DNA from: Solicoccozyma terricola
Taxonomy: Eukaryota; Basidiomycota; Tremellomycetes; Filobasidiales; Piskurozymaceae
Assembly (NCBI GenBank): GCA_001600875.1
Contig: BCLD01000002.1
Coordinates: 1,316,531-1,380,530 of the forward strand
Reading direction: 5' to 3'
DNA length: 64,000 bases
Shown: piece by piece, positions 24,693 to 37,847 of the stretch
Numbering within the stretch: position 1 is the first letter of the stretch
How the letters are laid out: every line of letters starts with the position of its first letter
Position numbers and translations under genes: made by a program
Notes under the pieces: model-generated
What the model saw: only the letters and a program-made list of their open reading frames with translations
Told to the model about the DNA's origin: nothing
Databases searched by the model: none

Positions 24693-24909
24693 AGGGGTGA
24701 ATAGGTAGACATAGAGATGAAGGATGAGATGTTTCTTTGAATAAAGATAGGAATTTATTTTTGAACATTTTTCAGCATCTATTACAAACTATATAGGAAC
24801 TTTTATTCTTCAGAATAGGAAACACATTGGGAAAGAGAACGGCGAGACTTTTGCATTTTCGCACAGATCTCCCGTGGCCTTGACTACCCCAAAATCTCGT
24901 CTGCAAGCT

Positions 24910-26101
24910 TCAAAGCTTCGACTTGGCGGTCTGTCAACGGTTCAACCCAATGAAATCAGCTCCTCTTCATCACCATGAATAGTTTCAATATGGACGCAGT
25001 GAATGACTTACCCTGAGTACACCATCGAGCTTGGTCTGCTCAGTATGAATAGTACGAGTCAGCAACATCATTTCCTCGAAAACCCTTCCTCAATCGAAAG
25101 AAAAAAGCCGAGAACGCACAGCTAACATGATGTTCCCTTTTACTTTGATTTGACCTAATTCAAAAGATAAGTGTATTTACAATCAGCTGTTGAGATCCTC
25201 AGACGCTCTCTTCGTCGTAGCTTGGGGGAAGAAAAGTAGCGTGAGATGGAAATATGTACCGGTCATGAATGCTTTCTGTCCTGCCAATTTGCCATCCGAC
25301 TAAAAAGAGGTTTAAGAAATCGTTTAATGAGCGGTATTCATATGTATCAAGTTCAATGCCACGAGAGGGGGAGGGGGGACTTACGATTGAGATGAAGGCG
25401 TCGTCAGTCATGTTGATTGTAACATCTGCGTTGCGTTGTACAGCATGATCAAGGTTGTAGTAAATATCAGAACCTCCATCGCATCACTTTTCAAAGACAC
25501 GAGCAAGAAATCAAACACTCACCTGCTTTCTTAGCAACTCCTTTCGTCACCGTTCCTTCTTTCTTCAAATCGATGCTGGTGAATTATTTACTTGCAGTGT
25601 CAGCTTGGGATGTAAAGAATGAAGAGAATTAAGCAATGAGAAATGGAGAACATACACCCATGTACAAGTCTCCTTGTCCGCGTTTGTCACGTTGAGTTGG
25701 AAGACGCCATTTGTCTATCTCACGGATATATGAGGAGCAGAATACAAGGAATAATACCAGGGTCGCATCAGTATAACACTTCAAACACGAGGAGGGGGGA
25801 GAAAAGGGTAGAGGAGACTGACCTTTTTGATCTGATCCTTCTTCTCCGACTCTGACATTACTTCAAAGGCTTTAGCCATGCTCTGTTTTTTTTTTTAACC
25901 GAGACCCCGATAAAAATCATCAACGAATTTGCTCCTTTTCACCACCCCACATTGCTATGGATGGAAGGCACGGAACATACTTGGAGCACATCGCCAGCCT
26001 GTCGTCCGCGGTGGAGAAGGAAGAATGTGTGAGTGGATAGAGCGGGATGACGATGAGTGGTAAGATCATACCTTGAATCCAGGTTGGGTGATATCTGACA
26101 T
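24910..26101 (-). CDS. SCP2-domain sterol carrier protein with SKL ending
   Basis: Small lipid-transfer protein of the SCP2 family, predicted in the peroxisomal matrix. The start MSDITQPGFK (exon 1) joins AGDVLQ, then SMAKAFEVMSESEKKDQIKK, then TNGVFQLNVTNADKETCTW. Next come IDLKKEGTVTKGVAKKADVT, INMTDDAFISI, SDGKLAGQKAFMTG, KVKGNIMLA and TKLDGVLR. The final exon adds TAKSKL and a TGA at 24910-24912. This keeps the full single SCP2 fold of ~125 residues and a canonical C-terminal PTS1 tripeptide SKL. The gene has about seven very short exons, so the model depends on splice inference, but phases agree throughout. A CACGTG site lies at 26238-26243 upstream. It is tail-to-tail with FRS1. Confidence 0.9.
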
Positions 26102-26364
26102 GGCGAGGTATATGGTTGCTTGAGAGTAGTGAATGATTGCGGTGGTCTGTACCTCCTCATTCCTCAATACGCTATGGAACCAACGTCGTCCAGCTTGAAT
26201 CCGGGTAATCGCCTCTCCGCTCTTATCTGCCGCCCGACACGTGAAAGTGACAGCGAGTGGGATGGGATGAACAGCCAGTAACCGCGGACATGATTTACAA
26301 GGGACGACTAAAGGAAAGCCAGACATCTCAATGCTCTTCGCTTCGAACACTTCGCACACTCCCC
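26102..26364. promoter_or_regulatory. SCP2 promoter with E-box
   Basis: The 263 bp between the SIN3 stop and the SCP2 start. It contains CACGTG at 26238-26243 within GACACGTGAAAG. Both flanking genes are on the minus strand, so this is also the SIN3 3' flank. Confidence 0.55.
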
Positions 26365-29300
26365 TCAACCCATCACGACGTCCTCGGTCGGCGCGGAGGC
26401 TACAGCTGGGGCTGCAGCGCCATCCGTTCCTTCCCCACTATCCCCGTTCAACCACTTGTCCATCCTTGCCACACGCTCCACCGTCTTCTCCACAAGACGA
26501 ACGTGCGTTTCAGCTTCCTCGGCTGGAGTTGATGACCGGTGGTATGAATCGCCAGTGTCTGTGAAGCAGGGACATCTCATCAGTATCATGTGAGACAGGG
26601 TGATGTCATTATGAAACGTAACCCACCGTGCACAAAGAACATGCGGTAGTTTCCAAATGCAATCCGCACGCCAAGACCCGATGTCACTTCCTGATTGACA
26701 TCGTATGGAAGGGTTGCCAGCGTTCGATTCAGGAATGGAGGGTCGACTCGATGACGGAGGCCTTCCGTGTCGTGTATCTACGAGTTTGAGAAAAGGAAAT
26801 TCAAATGTCAGAGAGAGAAATAAGGCAAATGGTTCGACCCCTTCACCACACTGACCAATGCGAAACTATCAGTGTAGGCCTGCCATCTCTCCTGTTCATT
26901 CACGGGATCCTCAAGCGTCGTATCATCTTTGCTCATTAGCAGGATGCGAACACGCTTCGATTGAGGTACCTGCGCAAGTATTGCCACCTTGATCAGCGCT
27001 TCGGTCGGTCGCAATCATAGAACCACTATCAACGCACCCATGATATCTTGAACAGATTCTCTTCCGGGGCCAATACCCGCTCAGCTTGAGTCCTGTATGC
27101 GATCTGTTGCTTGCCCGTCGTAGTATCCGACGCTCGATCGCGCTGCAATAGCGCCCACAGCTCCTGGCTCCGTACATCGCCCAGTATCGTCGTCACTTGC
27201 TTGAGGATTTGCGCAATCACCTTGTCGAACGTGAACGCAGGATACGCGTCAATGCCGAACATGTATCGAAGTCCCTCCTCATACGCAGCTTGATCTATCT
27301 CGCCGTCGAATAGCTTCTCGCAGAGATCGAGAAGTTGGTTGTAAAAGTGAGCGGCCGGATTGCCTTCAGCCTCGAGGATAGGAGCAGAAGAAGGATCAGT
27401 GAGGCCAAGGAGAGAGGCAGTTGGGTTCACAGGCTGGTATTTGATCGTCCTGTTCGCTACGTTCTCCGCGGCATCCTTGAACACCTTGAGCCGGGAGTAG
27501 AAGATCTTGTGGAAGGAGAAGAAAGTGGATGAGTAAGGCTGTGTTCAATCATACGTGAAACGTCATTCTCACTCACTTCGAGCAGACGGAAGAAGCAGAA
27601 GAAGTGGTTATTGGCGAAGAAAGAGTAGACTCGCGGGGTGGAAATTTGGGCTCCTGGGGTGTTACTGCCCGACCCACTTGCTCCATCCAACTGCACCCAT
27701 GTCTTCTCGCCATCATCCGCCTCGGCCTTATCCTTCTCAGCGGCTTCAGCGACCTCGACCGGGTCTGCAGGGGGTGGCACAGGCGTATCTCCTCGGTCCG
27801 AGGCTTCCGGCAGACCCGCGACAGAGCCACTCACGACTAGCGCTTCCTCTCCAGCTTGGAGCGGAGCGGGCGTAGTGTCTGGAGTTCCGTCTGCAGACTG
27901 TGGCGCGGGTGATGGCGTTGCGGAGCCTACCCTCGTACCATTCCGCTCACCGATAGCTTGACGAAGGAGCTTTGTACGAAGATCGCTGGCAGCACCGCCA
28001 TTCTTCTTGCCGCGTTTGCCCGTGCTTGATGCAACATCGTCCTCGTCCATCATGCTTCGACCACCATCGCTCGTACCATCGTCGCTATCATCGTCGGCCT
28101 TCGCCGCGTCCAAGTCCGCAAAGGCGGCATCAAAGTCGACGTCTGGGAAATGGAAGAAAAGCGGGATGAACGACCGGAGGAAACTCTCGATCCGCTCCTT
28201 GTCTGCTCCACTCAGTGTACCAGTGCGATCGAGATAAGCGATCATCAACTTGATAGCATCTTGCAGGCACGACACGTCGTCGACGGCGAAGCGGTAGTGA
28301 CTTCGCTCGCGCACACTGACGGCCAAACTGTCGATCGTGCTCGCTTTCTTTGCCTTCTGTTCAGTCCGCTTGGCCTCGACTTCGGCGATCAGCGACTTGG
28401 GCATGATCGCCTTCTTGTCGTTGATCTTGAAAGGGGTACCTTGGTGATCGAGCGACTTGTAAAAGTTGCTTGCATCGACCTCCCTCCAAACTTTGTTCCA
28501 TTCGCGCTGTGCCTTCTTCCATTCCTCATCCTTCCTCTTCAATCGTTCCAGGACGACGGGAACGGCAGTGGCAGGTTGGTCATGGAGCGCGGTGATGACC
28601 TCCTGGCCTGCGTCTCGACCGTAGATCTTTTTGAGGATACGTTGGTAGATAGTCTTGCTTTGACCACCCAATCCAGGCTTGAGCTTGAACGTCTCTCTAG
28701 CTTCCGGCTCCATCTGTTGTATCCGCGCAGCGATTGGCTCGAGGAGTGCGATGGTGCGGACGTTGGCCTCTATGTGATAGTCGTACTCGTGCCTCTCCTC
28801 TTCCGTCTTGTGCAAGGCCTCCTCGTATGCGTTGCGCTTGTGAGCGGTAGTTGTTGTGGCCTCTTCAGATGCCCAGGTTGGGTGGGAAACCCACTCGTCG
28901 TTGAGTACCTCCCAGCACATCGGGTCACGACCAGAACATGCGAGGGCAACCTCCTGTTTCGATGTACACTAGCTGCATCAGTCACGAGATCAGTTTCCGA
29001 AGCACTTCGTCACTCACATGCTGGGGCAACTTTCTGTAGCTTGGTCCCTCCGCCTTCTGATTGTTGAGCTCGATTCGAGGGCGATCGGTCATGGGGATGT
29101 TATCAATAATTCCGGTGGCAGGATCCACACTGACCAATGCACTAGGCGGGTAGTTTGCATTTCCGATACCCGACATCTCAAACCCAACCAGCTTCTTGAA
29201 GTCATGGAAGAGATCGCTACCATCTCCACCAAGGAAGACACCTGCTCTCTCGACCAATGTTCGCTGATCGATCAAATCGTTAACGTACAAGTTCAACAGC

Positions 29301-31639
29301 TTGAGAAATTCGAAGTAGGTGGTTTTATCATCGATGGCTTTCTTGACGCGTTCGAAGAACACGATCTCGCTTTGAGCCGCGACGTTGGATAGACCTGGGT
29401 GGCTGGGTCCCTGACCAACCTGTATGTTCATCTGCTGTTGAGGCTCGATGTCCATGGAGGGCGTCGGCTCGCGATGAGCAATCTTTGGCTTCTTGCTCTG
29501 CGAGACGTACGTCCGGTCAGTGAGCGCTACGTACCCCTTGTTGCGGCATGGAGACTCACCCTCGAGCTGCCCGCCTTATTACCGTCTTTGTCCGCTCCTC
29601 TCCTTTTCTTCGCCGGTACCACACCCTGCGCAGCGATGACCGACCCCATATCCTTCCCGCTCTCCTTTTCCCTCCCACCATCCCTCTTCGATGGTTTATC
29701 AGAGACCAAACCCATCCCGCCATTCATTCCTAGGCCGTTATCAAGGAATCCAGCACCAAATAGCCCTCCAGGTGCTTGCTGACCGTCCGCCCCAGGAAGA
29801 AATTGGGTAAACTCTTCGAGAAGATCTGGTGCGTTGTTGAAGAGCATGGTGACTTGTCCGTAGACCTGATAAGTAGATATCAGCATGTCAGCTCATTGCC
29901 AAGGTATGTATCCACGTCTTCGCACACTCACCTCGTTGATATCCTTCGTCTCCTTTTGATACGTCTGCAAAATCTCCAAGAACTGCTTGTACGTCTCCTG
30001 ATCGCCACTAAACCGGTTCTTGATCTTGTTGACGAACGTGATTGCATGATTAAACTCGACCATCGGAGCCGCAGTGCCACGTTGTTGACCTTGGCCTTGT
30101 TGACCTTGGCCTTGTTGACCTTGAGATTGTAATTGTTCTCGTTGTCCAGATGAGGACGTTTGCTGATGATGACCATGCTGATTAGATGAAGGGTGTTGCA
30201 TCCCAGAAGCGAGGAGTTGGGCGGCAGCGGGAGTTGAAGGACCAGATGGCATTCCGAATGCATTGCTCATACCTTGATTGGAACGAGAGGCCAATCCAAG
30301 CTCTGAGGGTGGGAGAGGAAGAGCGGTGGGTAGGAGGGGGTTGGTTTGAGGATTGCTCGAATTTCCAAAGCCAGATCTTGACCTGTCATCCTTTTCATCC
30401 TTTCCTTCTTCCTTTCTATACCTATCATCGCCATACCTCATCTTTTCCTTGTCCCTCTCCAATCTCTCCCTTTCTCTCCTCTCGAACACCTCTTTCTCCC
30501 GCTCAATCGCTCTCCTAACTTCTCTATCCCTTTCTCTCTCCCTTTCCTTTTCCCTCTCTCTCTCCTTTTCCTTCTCAAGTGCTTTCCTCTCACGCTCTTT
30601 CCTCTCCCTATCCGCTTTGGCGAATCCACCAGGTAATTGGGAAACGGTACCACTTGGGGTAGTCACTGAGATCAACATCATGCCACGACCATCAAATCCT
30701 GCGTTATCGGCTGTTGGCACTGCACCAGGCGGGAATTCAGCCGGGTCAGTGGCTGTATAACATTCGATTCGATATCCTGGTGGGAGAAAGGTGTTAAAGC
30801 CTTGAATGAGAGAAGGGTGGTGGTGGAAAAGAGTGGACACTCGATCGATGACCCCAGGAGTATCGATTCTGATGGTAGCGGGTGTGGGAGGTGGATTGAA
30901 ATACGATCAACAGTGAAGAAAAATAAGGTATACGCAATCAGTGACCATATTGGGAATGCCATACCAGGGAGCGAAAACATAAAACTCACGTCTGACCCTT
31001 GAATTCCTTCATCACATCCAAGAACCGATTATATACATCGGGTAGATCAGCGAATTGCACCTGGTGGCGGATACCATGGAAAGGAGGACCACCGAAGAGG
31101 ACAAGCGGGAGGAGTCGAGCTCGTCAGTTGTCTGCACATTCACGCTGTCCAGTACGCGTCGACCCGAATCATTGAGCTACGGTACGACTCACCTTGACTT
31201 GATCCAAATAAGTCAGTGCGTCTCTAACATTAAGCGGTCTATAATGTGCAGCTTGAGCCATAGCAGCTTGGGCGCTCATTGCCGAAGTAGAGGAGCTTGA
31301 TCCAGCCCCACCACTCGTCCCAACCGCGCTACCACCAGGCCCTCCCGCCATACCACTAATCAGAGTTGGTGTACTGGGAGACGGAGATGGCTGGTTTGCT
31401 GATGTGGCACTGGGAGGTGGGTTGGGAGTTGTTCCACCGCCTGCTGCTGCTGCTCCTGCTCCTGTTCCTCCAGTATCACCTGCACCACCTCCGGTGGATG
31501 ACGGAGCGGGGTTGTTCAATCCCGTTGCAGGAGTGTTGACGGGATTCTGACCTGAAGTAGCAGATGTAGGTAGTGGGCCGGGAAATCCGGAGGAAGAGTT
31601 GGGGGTGGACGATGAAGGATCGATTGGATCAGGAGGCAT
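26365..31639 (-). CDS. SIN3: SIN3 transcriptional corepressor
   Basis: Scaffold of the Rpd3/HDAC corepressor complex. Start taken as [11 protein letters not shown] (ATG at 31639), followed by a Ser/Gly/Ala-rich region; an in-frame ATG at 31879 is possible. PAH1: [16 protein letters not shown] then [19 protein letters not shown] and [20 protein letters not shown] long Arg/Glu-rich charged linker ([17 protein letters not shown]) follows. PAH2: [40 protein letters not shown] and [23 protein letters not shown]3: [20 protein letters not shown] and [20 protein letters not shown]. Then comes the HDAC-interacting domain: [42 protein letters not shown], and the C-terminal Sin3 domain with ARMDKWLNG near the end. 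Domains are in the family's usual order. The stop is at 26365-26367. Confidence 0.95.
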
Positions 31640-32030
31640 GATGAGGAGATTGGCGGAAGAGCTGGTTTGAGGGTGGGTTTCAATTGTGGGTAGAATTGGA
31701 AGTTTGGGGCTAAGAGGTAGCCATCCAGAATTTAGAATGGGGGAGAGTGAGGGTTGTAGTGAGCGGACTGTGACGTGGTCCTGTTGGACTGGAGTAGAAG
31801 TAGATGACTGCTGCTGTTGACGAGGATGATAATCTGTAGCGAGCACGACGATGACCTTGACGAGCTGTTTACGGAGCAAAGGGGAATGGATGGTCGGGAA
31901 TCAAAATGCACGTGACCTCCGCCGATTGCCGGAACGGCACGTGAAAGTCATGCACAGAGCACCACAGAGCACCCCCAATTCAGTATATTCCAGGGCATAA
32001 ATACATCCTCCGTAATCCTCCATATTATCC
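31640..32030. promoter_or_regulatory. SIN3 upstream region with two E-boxes
   Basis: Between the SIN3 start and the EDE1 stop, both on the minus strand. CACGTG occurs at 31909-31914 and 31938-31943, 29 bp apart, with a CCGGAACGGCACGTG context in the second. If the upstream in-frame SIN3 ATG at 31879 is used, the sites lie 30-60 bp from it. Confidence 0.55.
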
Positions 32031-35000
32031 TCACTGTCCAGGCAACAGCACGTTCAGCGTCTTTTGCAAGTTGTAGTCGTTCGCCTCCAACGCGGAGATC
32101 ACCAGGCTTCGATCGAAACCCATTCCGCACAACTGGAAGAATGAATGACGTCAGAGATCTTTCATTTCACCATACAAACGATCATGTCCGACTCTTATCG
32201 GACTCACCTTCTTTACATCCTCAAGATCGTCCGGTTGAGCACGAGACACACTACCTCGGCTGGGAAGCTCCGGTTTGGCAGGCGGATGATCGTATGATTC
32301 TCTCACACCAGGAGGGGGTCCAGGTGGCGGGGCGTATGTTTGTGCGGGTTGCGACGTTTTACTCTCGGTTGTGTTTCCAGCGGTGAATGGTGCGCTGGAT
32401 AAAGGGGAGGTTTCGTTAAATTCTTGAGAGGTAATCGGAAGAATAACGGTCATGCTTACGGAGTGAAATCTCCACCAAACGCATCATCGAATGAGAATCC
32501 GCCTGCGGTTGAAGGCTGTGATGCATTCGTCGACTGAGCATGAGACTGGTTTTGTCCGACTGCAGTCGGCAAGTTCCCCCAATCTTCATCTTCAAATCCA
32601 CTCGTCCCACTCGTACTACTGTGGCCCTTCTGCTCCCCATGACCTGCATGTCCCAAACCGCCAAGCCCACCAAGGATGCCAAACCCACTCCCACCCCCGA
32701 CACCAGACTGCTGATTATTTCCCGCTCCAACACCATTCGAAGAAGGCGGTTCAACCATTTCGAAATCAGGCGAGAAATCATCGAATTCAGAATCAAGGTC
32801 CTTTGATTGTTGTAGAGGATGCGGTGTTGATCCAGAGGGAAGAGGCACCCCGCCAGACGCAACGGTTGCAGAAGGCAGGTTTTCAAAGTCAAAATCGTCA
32901 TCTTCAAAACCCGTGGTGGAAGGTTGTTTTTTAGGCTGAGCGGTGGACGTTGAGGTAGGGGCACTGATACTGGTGAACAAGGCGAATGGGTTGGTCGATT
33001 GGACTTCGGATTGCGATGGCGGTTGCACCGGAGATTGCAACTGCGAGTCCGATTGAATGCCAGAGCCGGATTTACTACCCGGAGGCGGAGGTGGAGGAGG
33101 GTCTCGGCGATGAATGGTACCAACGGGTGATATCGGTGCGATAGCTGCCGCCGGCGCAGCTGGAGGCATCTGTGCCATCTCGTCGTCTCGAACAGTGCCT
33201 GTTGCCGCTCGGTCCTCGGGAAGGGAGGGCACACCGCTCTGACTAGACGAAAGCGGCGGGCCGAGTCCCAACGTTTGTAATGAGGGTGGTTCAATCGACT
33301 CATTCCCTTTACTGGGTGAAGGAACGGATCCACTAGTCTCCTCTTGCGCCTCCTCTCGTGCGGAGCCACCAAATGGAGATCGCTCGCCATCGAGATCTTC
33401 TGGTTCCTCCTGCTCTTCATCCGATGACTCAGTGTCTTGGTGAGGAGGCACTGGCGTGGTTGCCTCTGCTTCGGGGTTAGGCTCGAGAGCTTTCACATCC
33501 ACCGGAACAGGCTGCTCCTCAACCATCACACGCGGAGTAGAAACCTGAGTTGACGGCATCTCGGACAACGGAGTGTGAACCTCGGAGGTTGGCGGGATAG
33601 CCTGAGTGGATGCCGTTCGCTCGGGCATTGGAGGATGGGGAATTGTAGGCATCTCCGTGGTTGCTGGTGGTGCCGCTTGAGGCTCTTCAAAGTCTCTGAA
33701 CGCGTCGTCGAAATCGGGTTCGTTCGACGGAGCCACAGCGGTGTGCGTCCCTGGTACAGATGTTGACGTAAAAGAGTCTCCGAAGCTGTCTCCGAAGCCT
33801 GACTCGAATTCGCTGGGCTTTGGTGCCTCCGGAGCCTTGTTGAAGGATGGCATACCGAAGGGGTCCTCGTCATCTACATGCGTAGCGGGCACCGGTGTCT
33901 TCTCGCGGCTGACAGCAGGTCCTCGGAAGGGATCCATTGGATCGCGTCCTGCAGCGGGGGTCTCAGCAGACAGCTCTGCAGCTCTTTCTGGTTCCTCCTC
34001 ATGTTCAGCTTCATCGCTTTCCTTCTCCTCGGATCCACTGAGTGTGGCAGCCGCTGCAGTTCCAGCGCCGACCACACCGGCGACAACGTTAGACCCAGCG
34101 GCCAAGGCGGCAGCCGCGATCGCACCACCCACCCCCAGCATCGCCTTCGCGGACCCGGAAAGGCTCCCGTGTTCTTCTTCCACTTCATGTTGAAGTGGAG
34201 GAAGTGGCGAGGTTTGCTGCTGCCTGTTGAATCGATCGAATGGGTTGTTGCTCTTTTGAGGGACGCCGGTTGCATTCGGGCTGATGGCCCTTTGAGGTGT
34301 AGATGGAAGCGGGATCGCTGCGGCGGCAGCAACAGCTGGATGGATAGCGGGACTTATCGCCCTCTCCGCCATCGGACTGGTAAGGTCAGCCACATCATCC
34401 TCGTGTTGAGAGGCAGCGACTTGATCCATTTCCTTCTGCACGGCATCCTTTCCGCTCTCTAATGTCGAGACTTGCTTCTTGGAGATAGCGACCATACCCT
34501 TCTGTTGCCGGGCCTCCTTCTTCATCTTTTCGAGCAGGTTCTTGAGGGTGTTGGTTTCATCGGTGACCTCCTTCATCCGCTTGCCAATATTTCGCACCTC
34601 CTCCTTGTCCTGGAGAAGAGTCTGCTCAATCTCGTCCTTCTCCGCTCGCAAGGCAGAAAGCTCGCTCTCGTTGCGAATAAGATCGTCGCGGGATTGTTTC
34701 AACTTCTCCTTCTGTTCAGCTATACGAGTCTTTAAATCGTTGACTAGACGAGTCTCAGTCTCATGTTGAGCGCGCACTGAAGATAAACGCATCTCCAGCT
34801 CGTGCAACTCTGCAGAGGAGGATTTTGCCGTTTGCTCGAGTGATTCCTTTTCACCTTGCAGCGAGGTCAAGGACTTGTTCGTACTGTCTAAAGCATTTCT
34901 AGCATTGCCAACGTCGGCAGAGCTGTCTGGGATACCACGGGATGTCTCGTCGTCGTCACCCATGAGGTTCTGAGACGTTTGTCGAGCGGTAGCGCCGCGA

Positions 35001-37041
35001 GATGGTGGGGCAGGTGCTATCGTGGATTTGTCGTCAGGCATAATGGAGTCGAGGTCAACTGTGTCCCCTCTTGCTCTGCTTACCGAACGGAGCAACACCG
35101 AAGCCGGATGCCGCAGCTGGCATCGCAGCTGCTGGAATACCCCTCTGAGTAGGGCCTGAGCTTGTAGATGCACCGGTACCTTGTGGATGCATAGGCGGAG
35201 GAGATCGTGCTTGGCTAGGTGGGCTAGAGAAGTACGATTGCTGTTGTGGCGGAGCCGCCGTAGCAGGCGGGGAATCCCCGAACACGTCGAGGAGGTCTCG
35301 AGTTGGTTGACCTGTGCAATATGAGGCGGTCAGCGGGGGTTGTTGCGACATGAGGATCTCAAGGACTCACTAGCTGCGCTCTGCGCTGCGACTTGACTCC
35401 TGAGACCAGGAGGTATCGTGCTGGTAGGCAACGTAGTAGGCAATGACTTGCCGGCCAATTTGCCATTAATTAGATGCATCGCAACAGCGAATTCCTCTCG
35501 AGTAAGTTTCCCATCATTCCGAATATCGGCAAGGTCCCTGCAGATAGTCGACGTTCAGCGCAGCGCTTTGTCATGGAGGGAATGTCGCCATGGGAACTCA
35601 CCAAACTTGAGCAAGAGTATCCTCATCCAGTCCACTCTGCAACATAAATGGCACAGCGACATCACCTTCAATGTATCCTCTTCTAGTCGTATCCATCCCA
35701 TCGAAGAATCCATCTGCCGTCTTCTTCTCTTGTTGTGACACATCCCATGATTCCTGATTCTGCTGCTGACTTCCACCAAATGGCGAGAATGCAGTCCCGA
35801 ATCCAGTTGAAGGAGGAGCTGAAAATTGTCTAGCTGGTGAGCTGTTGAAACTTTGTCCAGTGCCTTGAGGTTGTAAAATGGTTCCTGGCATTGCACCACC
35901 TGTCATCTGCCTATGTGGACCTGATCCAGGAGCAGGAGTTCCACCTGTCGTTTGACGAGGGGTAGGACTAGCAGGTGCTGTGGGCGGGCGTGGTCGACCA
36001 CCTGATGCTGCTTCGTATACGCCTGGTGGGAGAGTACTCGGTAGGTCTTTGATTGAACCGGACATCAACGCTTGGATGTAGTACATTCCGATTATAAAGT
36101 CTGGGAGATCAAGAGATCCACGTTGTTGGGTGTCGGCGAGGTTCCTGAGGGTGGTTATATCAGTCAATATGTCTTACCCTCCTACGTATTCCGGGCTTCG
36201 GAAAGCTAACCAGATCTGAGCCAACTTGTCGTAAGGCAACTTGCTCTTCAAGAAGATTGCTTGAGCTTTAGCTCCTGATGAACCGTATCCAAACAAAACA
36301 AAAATTAGCAATTACCTTCTGATTGCAAAAATCGTATCACACTCACCACTGACCAGTCCACCTTCCGGTGGAACACCTACGAAGATCCTTGTATATTGCG
36401 TCTTCTCCGCTGGGGTTAACGCAGGCGCTCCTGAACCACCACTAGCTGGAGTACCAGTCGTTTGAGGAGTCATGAAGTTGGATCCTGGAGCGGATGATAC
36501 TGTCGGAGGTGGTGGATAACCTTCAAAGGTTGGGAATGGACCAGCTATGACGTTTCGTTGAACATGAGCAAAGTCAGCGTTCCACGGAGACGGCCGCGAA
36601 CGCTGTGCGATAAATGCGCATTTCCGGACACTCACCTCTGGATCCTAATTCCTCTCTGACCGACTCTCCCTTTTGACACCATCCGATGAGTCGACATGCC
36701 TTCCACCATCCGTCTTTCGTCAAGTATCCGGTATTGTTAGGATCGGCGAGGGCCCAGATCTCACCGAGGATATGTTGTGGAAGTTTGGAAGAAAGGAGGA
36801 AGTTGATCGAGTTCTCGCCGGTTAGTACACCGAGCTGGTGTGGGGGTTTGGAAAGGTGTCAGCGTATGTCGTGGTACTGTTAGGGTGGGACATGACACAC
36901 CTGTTCCTTGTCTACAATATCGAATAGCTGGTTGTAATACTGCTGCTCGCGAGGCGCTGGATTGGCGACGTGTCAGCAGTTGCAGGGATTTTTGTGGAAG
37001 GGGAGGATGTGGGGGTGGGACTCACTGTACGACGATGCCAT
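32031..37041 (-). CDS. EDE1: EDE1-type endocytic scaffold (EH domains, coiled coil, UBA)
   Basis: Early endocytic-site scaffold, the fungal Eps15-like protein at the plasma membrane. The start MASSY sits in a 16-base first exon. EH1: [15 protein letters not shown], then [20 protein letters not shown] and [22 protein letters not shown]2: [53 protein letters not shown]3: [20 protein letters not shown] and [21 protein letters not shown] long coiled coil follows ([20 protein letters not shown] onward, ~200 residues), then NPFDRF, which contains an NPF peptide that could bind EH domains. The acidic, Pro/Ser-rich linker carries DPF/FDDAF-type motifs. The last exon encodes a UBA domain, [20 protein letters not shown] then [17 protein letters not shown]. 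This is the full expected architecture. Confidence 0.94.
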
Positions 37042-37847
37042 GATGCAGATGGCAGTCCAGGGTATCCTCCTAGCTGTAGTGAGATATGCTGCTGCTCAGC
37101 TGTTGTATGGATGGTGGGTGATGGATGAGCTGTCTCTCGCATGCATGATGCCGGATGACGTATCTCTCCTATCTCAAACGCGCGGTTCGCCGGGGTCGCC
37201 ACTAACAGGCGCAGTGGCGTCCCTAGTCAATATAACAACGTATTATTGCTCCGAGGACATCGTTCAATCTTCTATTCTCGTGCTCAGTGCCGGTACATTT
37301 GTGGTGCTCCGACTCCTTGCATGGAGGTTGCTATGAAGGCAGGTTTTGGGCTCAAGTGTCAGACGCAAGGGCCTCATAATGGCTGAAGGACCCTTTATTA
37401 GGACCCTTTATTATTCGCAAGTCGTTACCCCTTCCCTAATCATGTATGTCATCGAAAAGACAGTAGTGTAAACGTGGGCTTGTCGATAGTATTGACTTAT
37501 AACACTAAAGTAGCTTGTCGGGAAATGTAGCATTGTCTGATGGCCACACAAACACTGTTTCTCTTCCTGTTCAGGGACCATGTATTGTGATGTGTGGTTG
37601 AATAGAAGACGTGTCTAAGCAGCAGTGTTAGGAAATATTCATAATATGAGGATGGGAAAGGATGAAACAAAACAGGGAGAACCTAGTGACAAGAGAGCAG
37701 AGAAGGAAGAGTAGGGGAAGACTTGTGAAGATGTGCCGTTATATCATGCTCCATCAAAATCAGCATTGCCATAGGCGATAGGATTCCAGAAGTACGTTTC
37801 TAGTTAGTCGGCCAAAGATTGAGACGGTGTAGTCACCTCGCATCGGC
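37042..37847. other. EDE1 upstream region
   Basis: About 800 bp between the EDE1 start and the next gene's stop, both on the minus strand. The EDE1-proximal part is likely promoter; the rest is AT-rich (37370-37760), and I see no gene or RNA in it. Confidence 0.45.

Noticed and set aside
28150..29067. 305-residue plus-strand ORF antisense to SIN3
   Set aside because: It overlaps conserved SIN3 exons and has no recognisable feature; a shadow of the GC-rich coding strand.
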